Positions 16,680-26,317 are shown, counted from the stretch's first letter. The stretch: 64,000 nt of DNA from Streptomyces albofaciens JCM 4342 (GCF_008634025.1 NZ_PDCM01000001.1:3504501-3568500), one strand, 5' to 3'. Notes: generated by a model from the letters alone, not told the origin. Numbers and translations: made by a program.

Positions 16680-18862
16680 CGGGTGAACTCCGCTCCGGTC
16701 AGGTTCAGGTACACGTCTTCGAGGGTCGGGCGGCGCGTCTCCACCTGGTCGAGGTCGACGACGGCGCCGAGGGCGGCCAGCACTTCGGAGACCGAATCCG
16801 TGCTGATCTCCGTGTCGGCACCGGTCTGCCGGGTGCCCAGGACACCGGGCAGCGCGGCGGCGGCCTCGCAGGACAGCAGGTCGCCGGGGACCCGGATGCG
16901 GCTGGCGCCGCCGGCCTCGCGGATCAGCTGCCGCGGCGAGTCGAGCGCGACCACCCGGCCCGCCTGGACGATCGCCGTGCGGTCGCACAACTCCTCGGCC
17001 TCGTCGAGGTGGTGGGTGGTACAGACGATGGAGCAGCCCTGGGCGCGGATGTCGCGCAGCAGCCGCCACAGGCCCCGGCGGGCCTCCGGGTCCAGGGCGG
17101 CGGTCGGCTCGTCGAGGAAGAGCAGGCCGGGCTCGTGCACCAGGGCGGAGGCGATCGCCAGGCGCTGGCGCTGACCGCCCGAGAGCTTGTCCACGCGCAC
17201 CTTCGCCGAGCCGCCCAGGCCCACCTTCTCCAGCGCCTCGGCGGCGGCCGAGCGGGGCAGGTCGTACAGGCCCGCCATGGTCTGGAGGTGTTCGATCGCC
17301 GTCAGGTCCGGGAAGAAGGCGGACGCCTGGCTCTGGATGCCGAGTCTGCGGTACACGGCCATCTTGCGCGGCCAGGGGCTTTCGCCGAAGACGGTGACGG
17401 TGCCCGAATCCGGCACCCGCTGCCCGGCGAGCATCTCGATCAGGGTGGTCTTGCCCGCGCCGTTGGGGCCGAGGATGCCGAAGAACTCTCCCTCGCTCAC
17501 GGTGAAGGAGATTCCGTCGACGGCCGTGGTGTCACCGTACGACTTGTGCAGGTCTTGTACGACCACCACGGGCTGGTGCGGCGGTTGTCGGTTCACGGGG
17601 GCGGAACTCCTTCGGTGCGTGGGAGGGGGTGGGGACAGGGGTGCGGGCCCGCCGTCGGGCGGTGCCTGCGGTGGTGGTTCGGTACGGCGCCGGCGGCGAC
17701 GCCGGCCGACGGCGAGCGAGACCGCCGCCCACAGGGCGACGGCGGCCAGGACCAGCAGCCGAGTGGTCCCGTCGGTCGTCCGCACGACGAGCAGGGCGAC
17801 CGCCGCAGTGAGGGCGAGCGCGGTCCCGGTGAACAGGGCCGCGTAGCTGCGGTACAGCCACCGGGCCCGGGCCGGGTACGGCACGGCGTCCCCAGCCCGT
17901 CGCTGCCGCAGGTACGCCCAGGTCTGCGGTCCCAGATCGATGGTGCCCAGAGCGTGCTGGAGCATCCGGTAGCCGTCCAGGCCGGGCAGCGGCAGGTAGT
18001 TGAACAGGGCACGCAGCACGCCGACCACGAGCAGGGCGGAGAGGCTGTCGTGGGTGACGTCACCTTCCGGCAGCGTCAGCCACAGTGCGAAGAACGGCAG
18101 CAGGAAGACGAGGTTCATGACCACGCCGACCGCGGCCGTGGCCACCTGGTGGCGCCGGGAGCGCAGCAGCAGGACATCGTCGGCCTCGCAGTAGAACATC
18201 ACCAGCGGCAGCCGCCAGCGCATGCCGATGGAGGTGGCCCGGCCGCCGTAGTGGTGGCACCACAGGCCGTGCCCCACCTCGTGCAGCGCGGACGACGCCC
18301 ATAGCAGGGACCCGGCGAGGACGGCCAGTTCCGGATGCCGGTACAGCACCGGCAGGTCCCGGACCAGCCCCGGCGCACCGGCCGCGAGGCGGGCCAGCAT
18401 CCCCGCACACAGCAGCAGCGTCACCACCGTCACGGGTGTGGTGAACGCCCAGCGGGTACGGCGGTACAGGCGTTCCAGCATGGGCTGCGGGTCGCCCCAG
18501 TCCAGCGAGCCGGTCAGCCAGGACTTCTCGGTGAGCGGTCCGGGTGCGGCAGGTGCCGGCACGGGCGCGCCCGGGGCGTCGAGGAAGGAGCGGCGCCACA
18601 GTGTGCCCAGAATCGCCGACCAGGTCTTCTCGTCCAGGGCCCGCCCGTACGCGGCGGCGTACTCGGCGCCGATGTCGCGCAGCGTACGGCTGCCGTCGAG
18701 GCGCTCGATGACGAAGTGCTCCTTGGCCCCGATCTCGAAGAACCGGCCGGTCCTGCGGTCCTTGACCAGGTGGACCGTGCGGGGGCCGCGCAGCACGGCG
18801 GGCCCGAGGGCCAGCTCGGGCGCGCGGCGCGGACTGGCGTCCAGCAGAGCCGGGGCGGACAT
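16676..18862 (-). CDS. Fusion of PqqD-like region, M50-type membrane protease and ABC ATPase
   Basis: One uninterrupted frame of 728 residues. An N-terminal PqqD-like helical region (about 25-95) precedes a six-helix M50-type zinc protease: HEVGH at about 194-198 and the third-ligand motif NYLPLPGLDG near 288-297. An Arg/Pro-rich linker (386-422) leads to a complete ABC-2 ATPase with Walker A GPNGAGKT at about 465-472, LSGGQ, and LFLDEPTAALD. The ATPase should drive the adjacent permease; the protease may remove the leader during export. A GTG at 17596 with GAAGGAG nine bases upstream could also start a free ATPase. Start: ATG at 18862 or GTG at 18865. Confidence 0.88.
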   Translation of the reverse strand: MSAPALLDASPRRAPELALGPAVLRGPRTVHLVKDRRTGRFFEIGAKEHFVIERLDGSRTLRDIGAEYAAAYGRALDEKTWSAILGTLWRRSFLDAPGAPVPAPAAPGPLTEKSWLTGSLDWGDPQPMLERLYRRTRWAFTTPVTVVTLLLCAGMLARLAAGAPGLVRDLPVLYRHPELAVLAGSLLWASSALHEVGHGLWCHHYGGRATSIGMRWRLPLVMFYCEADDVLLLRSRRHQVATAAVGVVMNLVFLLPFFALWLTLPEGDVTHDSLSALLVVGVLRALFNYLPLPGLDGYRMLQHALGTIDLGPQTWAYLRQRRAGDAVPYPARARWLYRSYAALFTGTALALTAAVALLVVRTTDGTTRLLVLAAVALWAAVSLAVGRRRRRRRTEPPPQAPPDGGPAPLSPPPPTHRRSSAPVNRQPPHQPVVVVQDLHKSYGDTTAVDGISFTVSEGEFFGILGPNGAGKTTLIEMLAGQRVPDSGTVTVFGESPWPRKMAVYRRLGIQSQASAFFPDLTAIEHLQTMAGLYDLPRSAAAEALEKVGLGGSAKVRVDKLSGGQRQRLAIASALVHEPGLLFLDEPTAALDPEARRGLWRLLRDIRAQGCSIVCTTHHLDEAEELCDRTAIVQAGRVVALDSPRQLIREAGGASRIRVPGDLLSCEAAAALPGVLGTRQTGADTEISTDSVSEVLAALGAVVDLDQVETRRPTLEDVYLNLTGAEFTR

Positions 18863-19950
18863 CACACCGCGCCTTCCGCCGCCGTGGCGGTCTCCGCGAT
18901 GGCGCGGGACAGTACATGGCCGAGGTACGCCTCGTCGGTCAGCGTGATGTGCAGCCGGTTGTTCGTCATGTGCAGATACGCCGGCAGCAGCCGCTCCAGC
19001 GCCTCGGCCGGGTCGGTGACGGTAACCCGCCGGGTGCGGTCCCAGGACGGGAAGACCAGCTCACCGGCGCGCGCGTGGCCGGCGATCCGGTCCCGGAGTT
19101 CGGCACAGTGCCGGGCCCAGGTGCCGAGCGAACCGGGCAGCCCCTCGCCCTCGCCGGAGCGCACGGCGGAGCTGATGACGGCGTACCGCTGCGCCACCGC
19201 GGCGGCCATGGCCGGGTAGCCCCGGTCGAAGTCGGAGCCGGAGACCAGGTCGGTGCTCTCGAAGGAGCTGTGCCAGAAATCCCGGTACCGCTCCAGGAAC
19301 CGGACGGTCTCGGCGTCGTCGTCGAGGAACACCGAGCACATCACCATCATCAGCTGACCGGCGTATCCGAGCAGGACGCTGCGCATGTGCAGGTTCATCA
19401 CACTCATGGCTTCGAGCACCAAGTCGGTGGAGTGCGTGAAGTGCCACTCGGCGGTCCGGACGCCGACGCCGCCGCCGTACTTGTCGTACTCCGGCTCGTA
19501 CGGCGCCCAGTGGAAGGAGTTGTTCTTCCGCAGGCGCATCCGGCCGTCCTCGCCGAGGTACTGCGTGCGCTGCTCGGGCGTGAACTCAAGGTCGAAAAGG
19601 GTGTTGTAGAGGCCGACGTAGAAGTCCGACTTCACCTCGTACAGGGAGGGACGGCGGCGCAGGAACGCGGCGATGGCTTCCTCGGCCCGGGAGACGACCT
19701 CCTCGCGGGTGGCCCGGTCGGCCTGGTCGGCGAGGCGGAAGCGCACCCGCACGTGCGGGCCCTCCAGCCAGTAGTTGAGAAAGAAGTACTCCTCGACCAG
19801 GCCGGCTGTCCGCAGCTCGGCGAAGAGCGGCTTGACGCAGGTGGTCAGCAGGGGACGCGGGTTGCCGGTGTAGAAGACGTACACCGCGAGCCACCTCTCG
19901 TCCGTGGCCGGCAGCCCCTCGACGGGCGGGAGCGCTGGATGTGCCGTCAT
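18862..19950 (-). CDS. SpaB_C/thiopeptide-type protein (dehydratase elimination domain or cyclase)
   Basis: A 362-residue protein of the lantibiotic-dehydratase C-terminal family. The hallmark N-terminal strand WLAVYVFYTGNPRPLL and YFFLNYWLEGPHVRVRFRLA are followed by the EYDKYGGGVGV segment and a C-terminal NNRLHITLTDEAYLG. In split LanB systems this domain eliminates glutamate from glutamylated Ser/Thr to give Dha/Dhb. The [4+2] pyridine synthases of thiopeptides share the same fold, so the role cannot be decided by eye. It is the only such protein in the cluster. It overlaps its upstream neighbour by ATGA. Confidence 0.88.
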   Translation of the reverse strand: MTAHPALPPVEGLPATDERWLAVYVFYTGNPRPLLTTCVKPLFAELRTAGLVEEYFFLNYWLEGPHVRVRFRLADQADRATREEVVSRAEEAIAAFLRRRPSLYEVKSDFYVGLYNTLFDLEFTPEQRTQYLGEDGRMRLRKNNSFHWAPYEPEYDKYGGGVGVRTAEWHFTHSTDLVLEAMSVMNLHMRSVLLGYAGQLMMVMCSVFLDDDAETVRFLERYRDFWHSSFESTDLVSGSDFDRGYPAMAAAVAQRYAVISSAVRSGEGEGLPGSLGTWARHCAELRDRIAGHARAGELVFPSWDRTRRVTVTDPAEALERLLPAYLHMTNNRLHITLTDEAYLGHVLSRAIAETATAAEGAV

Positions 19951-22691
19951 CGTTCCTCGCTGGGGTACGGCCGCCGCGCGGGCGGGGTGGTGAAGGTCTC
20001 CATCACGATCTCCGTGATGTGCGATCCGGCCTGCGAGGTGGTGTGCAGGCCGGAAGCGTCCGGGAACATCTCGGTGACGGTCACCGAGGCCACCTCGTCG
20101 GTCAGCAGATGCTCGAAGAGCCGAAGGGACAGCACGCTGTCGAAGTCCAGGTAGTGGGGCTTCTGCCGCCGGGGCACGGCCACGTCCTCGCCCTCCGGTG
20201 CCCGCAGCCGCAGGGTGACGAACACCTGGGCGTCCATGCCGTGCCGGCGCCGCCACCGCTGCCAGCGTACGAACCACTCTCCGCACCCCTCACCGGGCCG
20301 GCGCACCGGCAGGGCGGTGACGGGTACCGACCAGCTGCGCCGGCTGAGGACGACCGAGCCGTGGCGCACCCGGGGCCGGGTGCTCACACCGTCGTCGGTG
20401 CGCGGGCCCTGGGGGACCCCGCCCCACGGGTCGATGGTGACCATCGCGGACGGCGAGAGCAGCAGCAGCGTGCGGGCCACCTCGGGCAGCGCCGCGGGCA
20501 CCAGGTAGCCGAGGTAGACCGGGATCACCTCGCGGCCGAGGGAGCGCGAGCGCAGCACGAGCCGGTCGGAGTCCGGGTCGTGGGAGAGGACCAGGTCGTC
20601 CAGCGGGATGCGGGCCTCGGCCGGCGCGGTGCTGTGCTCGCCCGGGCAGACGATCTCGTAGTCGGTCAGCCGCGCGTGCAGGTTGAGGTTGGACCGGGCG
20701 GTACCGCCGGTGACCTCCGCGAAAACCGCGTCCCGTGGGCAGGCCGTGCGCTGCCAGTCGCGCAGGCGCCCGGCCAGGCCGAGGTCGGCGAAGCCATGGG
20801 TGAACCGGGAGAAGGGGAACGACAATCCGCCCCAGGACCGGTTGAGCACAGCGGCCGGACCGTCCTCGGCCCCGGACAGCTGCAGGAAGTGGGCCTCGGG
20901 CCGGAAATCGGGTGCCAGTGCACGCAGCCGGTCGGCGACCGCGTCGACGAAGGAGTCGTCGAGCACGATCTCCGCGCGGTCGCCCTGCTGCTCCCACAGC
21001 GCGCACATGCGCTCGGCGAACAGCTGCCGGGCCGCGTCGACCGCGGTGATCTCCGGTTGCTCCAGCCAGTTGTCCGCCGGTACGTAGGAGCCGTCCGCGG
21101 CGAACGGGACCCGGGACGCCGACACCCGCAGGTAGTGGTCGTAGATGTCCTCCTGGAAGTCGCTGACCAGGCCGAGCAGATCGGAGCAGGTGCCGCCGCG
21201 GCCGTAGCGGGTCAGGAAGAAGCCACGCAGGGTGAGCCGGTGTGGCAGGGCCAGGTCGAACGCGGGCATGATCCGTGACAGGGAGGCCAGCGATCCACCG
21301 ACGCGCTGCTCGAACTCCGCCCGGTCCAGCGGCACTACGGCGGCCGCGGCCCGGGTGTCCTCGTACACCAGGGTCGGCGGCAACGTGGCGTGACCGGCCC
21401 CCAGGTCCGCGTGGAGCACCCCGAGCGTGCGGCGGACCTCGGCGAGCAGCCGGCGCCGCTCGCCGAGGTCCGCGCCGCGGTAGGCGCGCACCAGATCGCT
21501 GACCTGGGCAAGCCCGTCCGCGAGCCGTGCGGCCCAGGGGGCGCCGATACCGCGGACCGAGTCGGCGAAGGCCAGCACCGGGTCCGGGCTGTGCAGATCG
21601 ACGGCGAGCGCGGGCACCGAGAGCAGGCCGAGCCGCAGCAGGGTGGCCAGGAAGCGCTCGCAGTCCTCGGCGGGGGCGCCGAGGCGCTCGGCGAAGCGGG
21701 CCAGCAGCTCCCGGTAGCGCAGCGCAGTGCCGTCGGCGAAGAGGGCGATCAGCTCGTCGAGCCCGCCGGTGTGCCGCAGGAAGAACATGGTCTCGCTGAC
21801 GGCGTCGAAGCTCGCGGTGACGCTGTCGTCCCCTGCGGTGACCGTGCGCCGCACGTAACGGATCCGGTCGGTGTCGCTGGTCCAGCCGCTGACCAGGGTG
21901 ACCGGCAGGTCGCCCCGCAGCCGCTCGTCGGCCGTGACCAGTTCACCGAGCCGGTCGAGGACGGCGATGTTCAGCTGGGTGTGGTCGGTCCATCGCTCGT
22001 CGGCCGCGAGCGCGAAACCCCGCGGGCCGCCGCTGCGGAACTCGCCGACGGCGATGCCGGTGAACGCGCTGAACGGGCTGGTCTTGCAGGCGCTGCGGTA
22101 GACGTACTCCAGCAGCGAGCGTTCGATGCGCCGCTGCTTCTTGTTGAGCGGGCCGGACCCGGCCGTCAGATAGGAACCGAGCTGTTCGTCCAGGACGGCG
22201 GAGGCCAGCAGCAGGCCCTGACGCAGCCGCGGCTGCCCGGCCAGTTCGACCAGGTGGGACCGGGCCGAGGTGAGTTCCTCGTCCACGACCGGCTCGGCGA
22301 GCAGCTCACGCAGCTCTTGGTGGAGGCGCAGCCAGCGGCGCAGGTCGGTGCCCAGCTCGCCGCCGACCCGGTCGGCCACCTCCTCGCCGTCGCGCGGCAG
22401 CACGCCCGTGAACACCTTGCGGCGGGTGTTGAGCAGCTGCCGCCGGAAGTGTTCGTCCTCGGTGGCGCCGACCAGCGCGTGCAGCGCGTCGCTCAGCCGC
22501 GCCCCTTCGGCGCGCAGGCGGTCCTGCAGGTCGAGGACCTGTCCGGCCCAGGCCGCCGAGCGCGGCTGGCGCAGCCCGGCGACGGCGTCGTAGGGCAGGC
22601 CGCCGATCCGCGCCATGAAGCGCGGGCCGAGCGTGCTGCCCTCGGCGGGGCCGGCCTGGGCCGTGGGCCCGGCATGCAGATCAGCAGTCAT
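19947..22691 (-). CDS. Lantibiotic dehydratase, glutamylation (LanB N-terminal) protein
   Basis: A 914-residue protein. Region 80-230 carries KVFTGVLPRDGEEVADR and the highly conserved YRSACKTSPFSAFTGIAVGEF, the signature of tRNA-Glu-dependent LanB enzymes that attach glutamate to Ser/Thr side chains. The C-terminal half includes FPFSRFTHGF and a NLNLHARLTDYEIV segment common to split thiopeptide dehydratases. The elimination step must be done by the separate 362-residue SpaB_C protein encoded immediately downstream. The length matches other split LanBs. It begins 13 bases after the dehydrogenase gene. Confidence 0.93.
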   Translation of the reverse strand: MTADLHAGPTAQAGPAEGSTLGPRFMARIGGLPYDAVAGLRQPRSAAWAGQVLDLQDRLRAEGARLSDALHALVGATEDEHFRRQLLNTRRKVFTGVLPRDGEEVADRVGGELGTDLRRWLRLHQELRELLAEPVVDEELTSARSHLVELAGQPRLRQGLLLASAVLDEQLGSYLTAGSGPLNKKQRRIERSLLEYVYRSACKTSPFSAFTGIAVGEFRSGGPRGFALAADERWTDHTQLNIAVLDRLGELVTADERLRGDLPVTLVSGWTSDTDRIRYVRRTVTAGDDSVTASFDAVSETMFFLRHTGGLDELIALFADGTALRYRELLARFAERLGAPAEDCERFLATLLRLGLLSVPALAVDLHSPDPVLAFADSVRGIGAPWAARLADGLAQVSDLVRAYRGADLGERRRLLAEVRRTLGVLHADLGAGHATLPPTLVYEDTRAAAAVVPLDRAEFEQRVGGSLASLSRIMPAFDLALPHRLTLRGFFLTRYGRGGTCSDLLGLVSDFQEDIYDHYLRVSASRVPFAADGSYVPADNWLEQPEITAVDAARQLFAERMCALWEQQGDRAEIVLDDSFVDAVADRLRALAPDFRPEAHFLQLSGAEDGPAAVLNRSWGGLSFPFSRFTHGFADLGLAGRLRDWQRTACPRDAVFAEVTGGTARSNLNLHARLTDYEIVCPGEHSTAPAEARIPLDDLVLSHDPDSDRLVLRSRSLGREVIPVYLGYLVPAALPEVARTLLLLSPSAMVTIDPWGGVPQGPRTDDGVSTRPRVRHGSVVLSRRSWSVPVTALPVRRPGEGCGEWFVRWQRWRRRHGMDAQVFVTLRLRAPEGEDVAVPRRQKPHYLDFDSVLSLRLFEHLLTDEVASVTVTEMFPDASGLHTTSQAGSHITEIVMETFTTPPARRPYPSEER

Positions 22692-22704
22692 CGTGCGCGC
22701 CGCC

Positions 22705-24297
22705 TCAGCTGTTCTCGAACCGGCAGCCGGCGAACCGGCCGCGCTCGTGACCGACCATCAGGATCAGCAGCGGCTGCTCGTGGGAGCCCTCCAGGCCGAG
22801 CTCCTCCATGTACGAGATGTTGTCGAAGCCGAGCGCGGCACCGCAGCCCACGCCGATCCCGCTGCTCGCCGTGTAAACGGCCTGTGCGACGGACCCCACC
22901 AGGGCGTTGACCAGGCGGTAGCCGCGGGGTCCGACGGCGTCGATGACGTCGTTGCCGCGCACCACCGGCACCACGACGGCCCCGGCCTGCTCCAGGTTGT
23001 AGTTGTTCAGGAAGTAGTTGCGCTGCAGGAAGGTGCCGTAGGACCCGGCCTTCACCAGGACCAGTTCGTCCGTGTCCGGCACGTATTCGTAGATCCCTGG
23101 CTCGACGCCCTCGACGTGGTTGACGAACACGTGGAACTTCACCAGGCCGAGCCCCTGCCCGTCGGCTCCGGACAGGTCGCACGGCAGGGCGGCGCCGGTC
23201 TCGGCGGCGGCCAGGACGGTGCTCAGCTCGGCCCGCGTGAGGCGCCGCAGCGCCGAGAACCCGCCGAAACTGCTGCGTCGGCCGTGCAGTGCCTCGGATA
23301 CGCCGGCCGGGCCGAAGTCCGCCGGGCCGAGCGGCAGCCGCTGCCCGTCGCCGGCCGGCAGCGCCGTCGCCGGGGCGAGGGCCTCAGGTGCGGGCCGCCG
23401 GCCGGCGTCGGTGCGGGTGTCGGCGTGGATGGCCTGGAGCAGTTCGAACCGCAGCACGGTACGGGAGCGCTCCTCGTCGGTGTGCCGGACCGAAGAGCGG
23501 ACCGGGGAGGAGGCCGCCCCGTGGCTCGCGCCGTCCCAGGCGAGCGGTACGACCGCGAAGACGCCCTCGTCGTCCGGATCGGACCCGATCAGCTCGCCCA
23601 GACGTGTCTCGTCGAACCAGAACGCCGGCCGGACCTCCAGGTTCCGCGCGCCGGCCCACAGCCGCCAGGTCTGTATGACGGTGCCGATGTCCATCGTGGT
23701 GGCGTGGTAGCTGAAGCTGTTGTACTTGAAGGCGTTCTGCCAGAACTTCAGGCCCAGCAGCAGGAACTGGTCGGTGATGACGGCGTCGGAGCCGGCGGTC
23801 TCCAGCGCGGCGGCGACCTGCCCGCTGACGTCGCCGCTGAGCAGCCGCTGGATGCCGTGCTGCGGCGAGTTGTAGTAGTAGACACCGGGCGCTACGGGGG
23901 CGCTGGGCCCGGCCACCCAGTAGATGCTCACCGGGTAGAGGCCTCCGCCGGAGGCGGTGCCCCGCGCGAACTTCGCCGAGCGGTACGACTGCACCTTGTC
24001 CAGGTCGTCGTTGGCGTTGATCTCGATGCGGCGGGCGAGACGGCCGTAGGACTCCAGCAACATCCCGGACAGCGACTCCATGGTGAAGCCCGCCGTACCG
24101 GTGCCGCCCCCGGCCGTGAAGGCGGTCCGCAGCGAGGCGTCGCCGTCCACGGTCGCGGGCAGTTCGATCGTGTCCAGGCCCCGGTAGAGCTTGGTCTGCC
24201 GGGGGGCGTCGGCCCAGTTGGGCTGGAAGTTGCGCGGCGGCATGCCGTCGCGGCCGCGGTGCAGCACGGCGTCGAGGTACTCGTGCGCGAAAGCCAT
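22705..24297 (-). CDS. SagB-type FMN azoline dehydrogenase, two nitroreductase-like halves
   Basis: A 530-residue protein made of two nitroreductase-fold halves: about 70-260 (SYRSAKFARGTASGGGLYPV and FSYHATTMDIG) and about 300-530 (LHGRRSSFGGFSALRRLTR, GIYEYVPDTDELV, ASSGIGVGCGAALGFDN). The GGGLYPVSIY motif is the FMN-binding signature of SagB-type enzymes that oxidise thiazolines and oxazolines to thiazoles and oxazoles. It is placed between the YcaO and LanB genes, so aromatisation probably precedes dehydration, as in known thiopeptides. The start at 24297 is 37 bases after the YcaO stop. Confidence 0.92.
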   Translation of the reverse strand: MAFAHEYLDAVLHRGRDGMPPRNFQPNWADAPRQTKLYRGLDTIELPATVDGDASLRTAFTAGGGTGTAGFTMESLSGMLLESYGRLARRIEINANDDLDKVQSYRSAKFARGTASGGGLYPVSIYWVAGPSAPVAPGVYYYNSPQHGIQRLLSGDVSGQVAAALETAGSDAVITDQFLLLGLKFWQNAFKYNSFSYHATTMDIGTVIQTWRLWAGARNLEVRPAFWFDETRLGELIGSDPDDEGVFAVVPLAWDGASHGAASSPVRSSVRHTDEERSRTVLRFELLQAIHADTRTDAGRRPAPEALAPATALPAGDGQRLPLGPADFGPAGVSEALHGRRSSFGGFSALRRLTRAELSTVLAAAETGAALPCDLSGADGQGLGLVKFHVFVNHVEGVEPGIYEYVPDTDELVLVKAGSYGTFLQRNYFLNNYNLEQAGAVVVPVVRGNDVIDAVGPRGYRLVNALVGSVAQAVYTASSGIGVGCGAALGFDNISYMEELGLEGSHEQPLLILMVGHERGRFAGCRFENS

Positions 24298-24334
24298 CGC
24301 GAAGTCCTTTGCAGATCAGGCGCGTTCAGCGGGT

Positions 24335-26317
24335 TCAGGGGAATGGGTGCGGGGCCCGGTTGAGGTCCGCCTCGGTCAGGTCCCGGTCGGTGAGTCCGGC
24401 GAGCCGGGGCGCCGTGCGCAGCCGGGGCATGCCGAGCGCACGCTGCCGGGACCAGCCGAAGTCGATGGGCAGCAAGCCGGGCACGATCACCCCGGCCGTG
24501 CTCAGGCCCGACTCCCGTTGCAGGGCGAGGCTCTGGTCGACGGCGATGACGTCGAACCCGGCCCCGGCGAGCATCGCCACACAGGCGTCGACGACGGCAC
24601 GCGGATCACCGGCCGGGCGCAGCCGTTCGTCCAGGTCGGCGTAGGTCTCGGCGAGTGAGCGCCGGCCCCGGTCCGCCAGCAGGAACTCCGCGTGCCGCCG
24701 CATCCCGGGCAGGCCGTAGAGCAACGGATGGTCATGCAGGCCGAGCACCCGGTCGAAGTCGTCCACCATGGGCGCCAGCCGGTCCAGGTTCCAGGCGACG
24801 CGGCGCGGCAGGTGCGGGGCGTCGGTGGCGATCTCCACCAGTGCGGCCCGCAGCGCCTGCTCCGGGTCCGGGGAGGCGCCGGCGCCGAACGCCAGCGTCC
24901 CCGGGCCGCCGTCGACCCGCTCGGCCACCGCGATGACGACGGGCACACCGAAGCTCACCCGGGCGTCGAAGAACCGGGCCCGGTAGCCGTGCAGAGCGAG
25001 CCGGTCGATGAGCGCCCGGGTGGCCGCCGAGCGGCTCGTCCCGCCGTCGATCTCGGGCAGCGCCAGCCCGCCGTACCAGGCGAGCAGGAACGCGTCGCGT
25101 TCGATCAGCTCCATCAGGCCGAAGTGGACGGCCTCGGTGAGCGTGCTGCCCGAGGCGCAGCCGTTGGAGCACTCCTGGACGAAGCGTTCGGCGAGCGGCA
25201 CCGAGTGGTAGTAGGTCAGCAGCTCCGGTACGAGCACCGGCGCACCGTCGCGCAGGGAGCGGCCCCACACCCAGGGGAGTGTCCGGTCCTCGGTGAAGGG
25301 CGCCACCCGGCGTGGGTCGCGGGCGTAGAACTCCTCCGAGTACACCCCGCAGTCCCGCGGATCCAGCGCCCGCCGACCGGACTCGCGCAGCTCGCGCAGG
25401 CTCGCCTCGGTGCTCGTCACCCGGGCCCGTGACCGCATGCCGGCGTACCGCTCCAGCCCCTCCAGCAGGCCCACCCGCGCGCTGTCGCGGTAGCTGAGCG
25501 TGTGGCCGCCCCAGAACGTCTCGTGCAGATAGGTCCCGGAACGCAGATCCATCCGCCCGTACGTCGATGCCGTGGTCGGCGAGTCGTACTCGCGCACCAC
25601 GCCCGGACCCAACACCCCGCACACGGGGTTGGCCAGCGCCTCCTCGTCCAGCTGAAGGTCGTCCAGCGAACGCAGCCGGAAGCCGCCGCCGGCCGGGGCG
25701 GCCGAGCGGGGCAGCTCCCAGTCCGCGTGCCGTTCGTCATCGACGGTGGCCTCGGCGCACACCGGGCACTCCGGGTCCGCGGTGAGCCGGAACGCCCGCG
25801 AGCGCAGCGAACGCAGGTCGAGGAGCACCACGGTGGCCGATCCGACGGCGCCGTAGGGGTCCCGCAGGCCGGGCGACTCGGCCAGCCATGCCAGGAGCCG
25901 GCCGAGGGTCTCGACGGCGAACGGCGTCAGGTACGGCGTGCCGTCCAGGGCGCAGGTGCGCCCGCCCAGTTCGAGCGCGTCCCGCAGCTCCTTGCTGCGC
26001 ACCACCTGCCAGCGCCGGTTCAGGCACTGGCCGCACGGTCGTGCGGCACCGGAGGGCCGCACGGGGCCGAGCACCGCGAGGTGCCCGTAGAACCGCAGGG
26101 ACACCGTGGAACCGTCCGGGTGGGTCTCGCCGCCTCCGGAGGCCAGGTCGTCCGTCAACTCCCGCGCCGGTACGCTCAGTTCGTCCCGTACGCCCAGTGA
26201 GGCGATGTCGACGCGCAGACCGCGACCGGCGAGCACCGGGGCGAGCGCGGTGTGCAGTTCCTCCCAGGCCGGTTCGGTCCGCGCGCCGGCCTCACGCACG
26301 GTGAGCGTGCCCGTCAT
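24335..26317 (-). CDS. YcaO cyclodehydratase 2 with N-terminal zinc region
   Basis: A 660-residue protein with the same design as the YcaO at 14023-15924: two CxxC pairs (C95/C98 in PCGQC and C184/C187 in CPVC), then the YcaO domain from about 235 (NPVCGVLGPGVVREYDSPTT, LLEGLERYAG, CASGSTLTEAVHFGLMELIE). The C-terminus ends APHPFP, again the PxPxP tail of azoline-forming members. With the E1-like protein encoded just upstream (ATGA overlap) it should form the ATP-dependent cyclodehydratase acting on the precursor cores. Having two such enzymes suggests separate Cys versus Ser/Thr, or regiospecific, cyclisation. Confidence 0.94.
   Translation of the reverse strand: MTGTLTVREAGARTEPAWEELHTALAPVLAGRGLRVDIASLGVRDELSVPARELTDDLASGGGETHPDGSTVSLRFYGHLAVLGPVRPSGAARPCGQCLNRRWQVVRSKELRDALELGGRTCALDGTPYLTPFAVETLGRLLAWLAESPGLRDPYGAVGSATVVLLDLRSLRSRAFRLTADPECPVCAEATVDDERHADWELPRSAAPAGGGFRLRSLDDLQLDEEALANPVCGVLGPGVVREYDSPTTASTYGRMDLRSGTYLHETFWGGHTLSYRDSARVGLLEGLERYAGMRSRARVTSTEASLRELRESGRRALDPRDCGVYSEEFYARDPRRVAPFTEDRTLPWVWGRSLRDGAPVLVPELLTYYHSVPLAERFVQECSNGCASGSTLTEAVHFGLMELIERDAFLLAWYGGLALPEIDGGTSRSAATRALIDRLALHGYRARFFDARVSFGVPVVIAVAERVDGGPGTLAFGAGASPDPEQALRAALVEIATDAPHLPRRVAWNLDRLAPMVDDFDRVLGLHDHPLLYGLPGMRRHAEFLLADRGRRSLAETYADLDERLRPAGDPRAVVDACVAMLAGAGFDVIAVDQSLALQRESGLSTAGVIVPGLLPIDFGWSRQRALGMPRLRTAPRLAGLTDRDLTEADLNRAPHPFP

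Noticed and set aside
18862..19950. Definite assignment as a thiopeptide pyridine synthase
   Set aside because: Elimination domains and pyridine synthases share the fold; by eye I cannot tell which it is.
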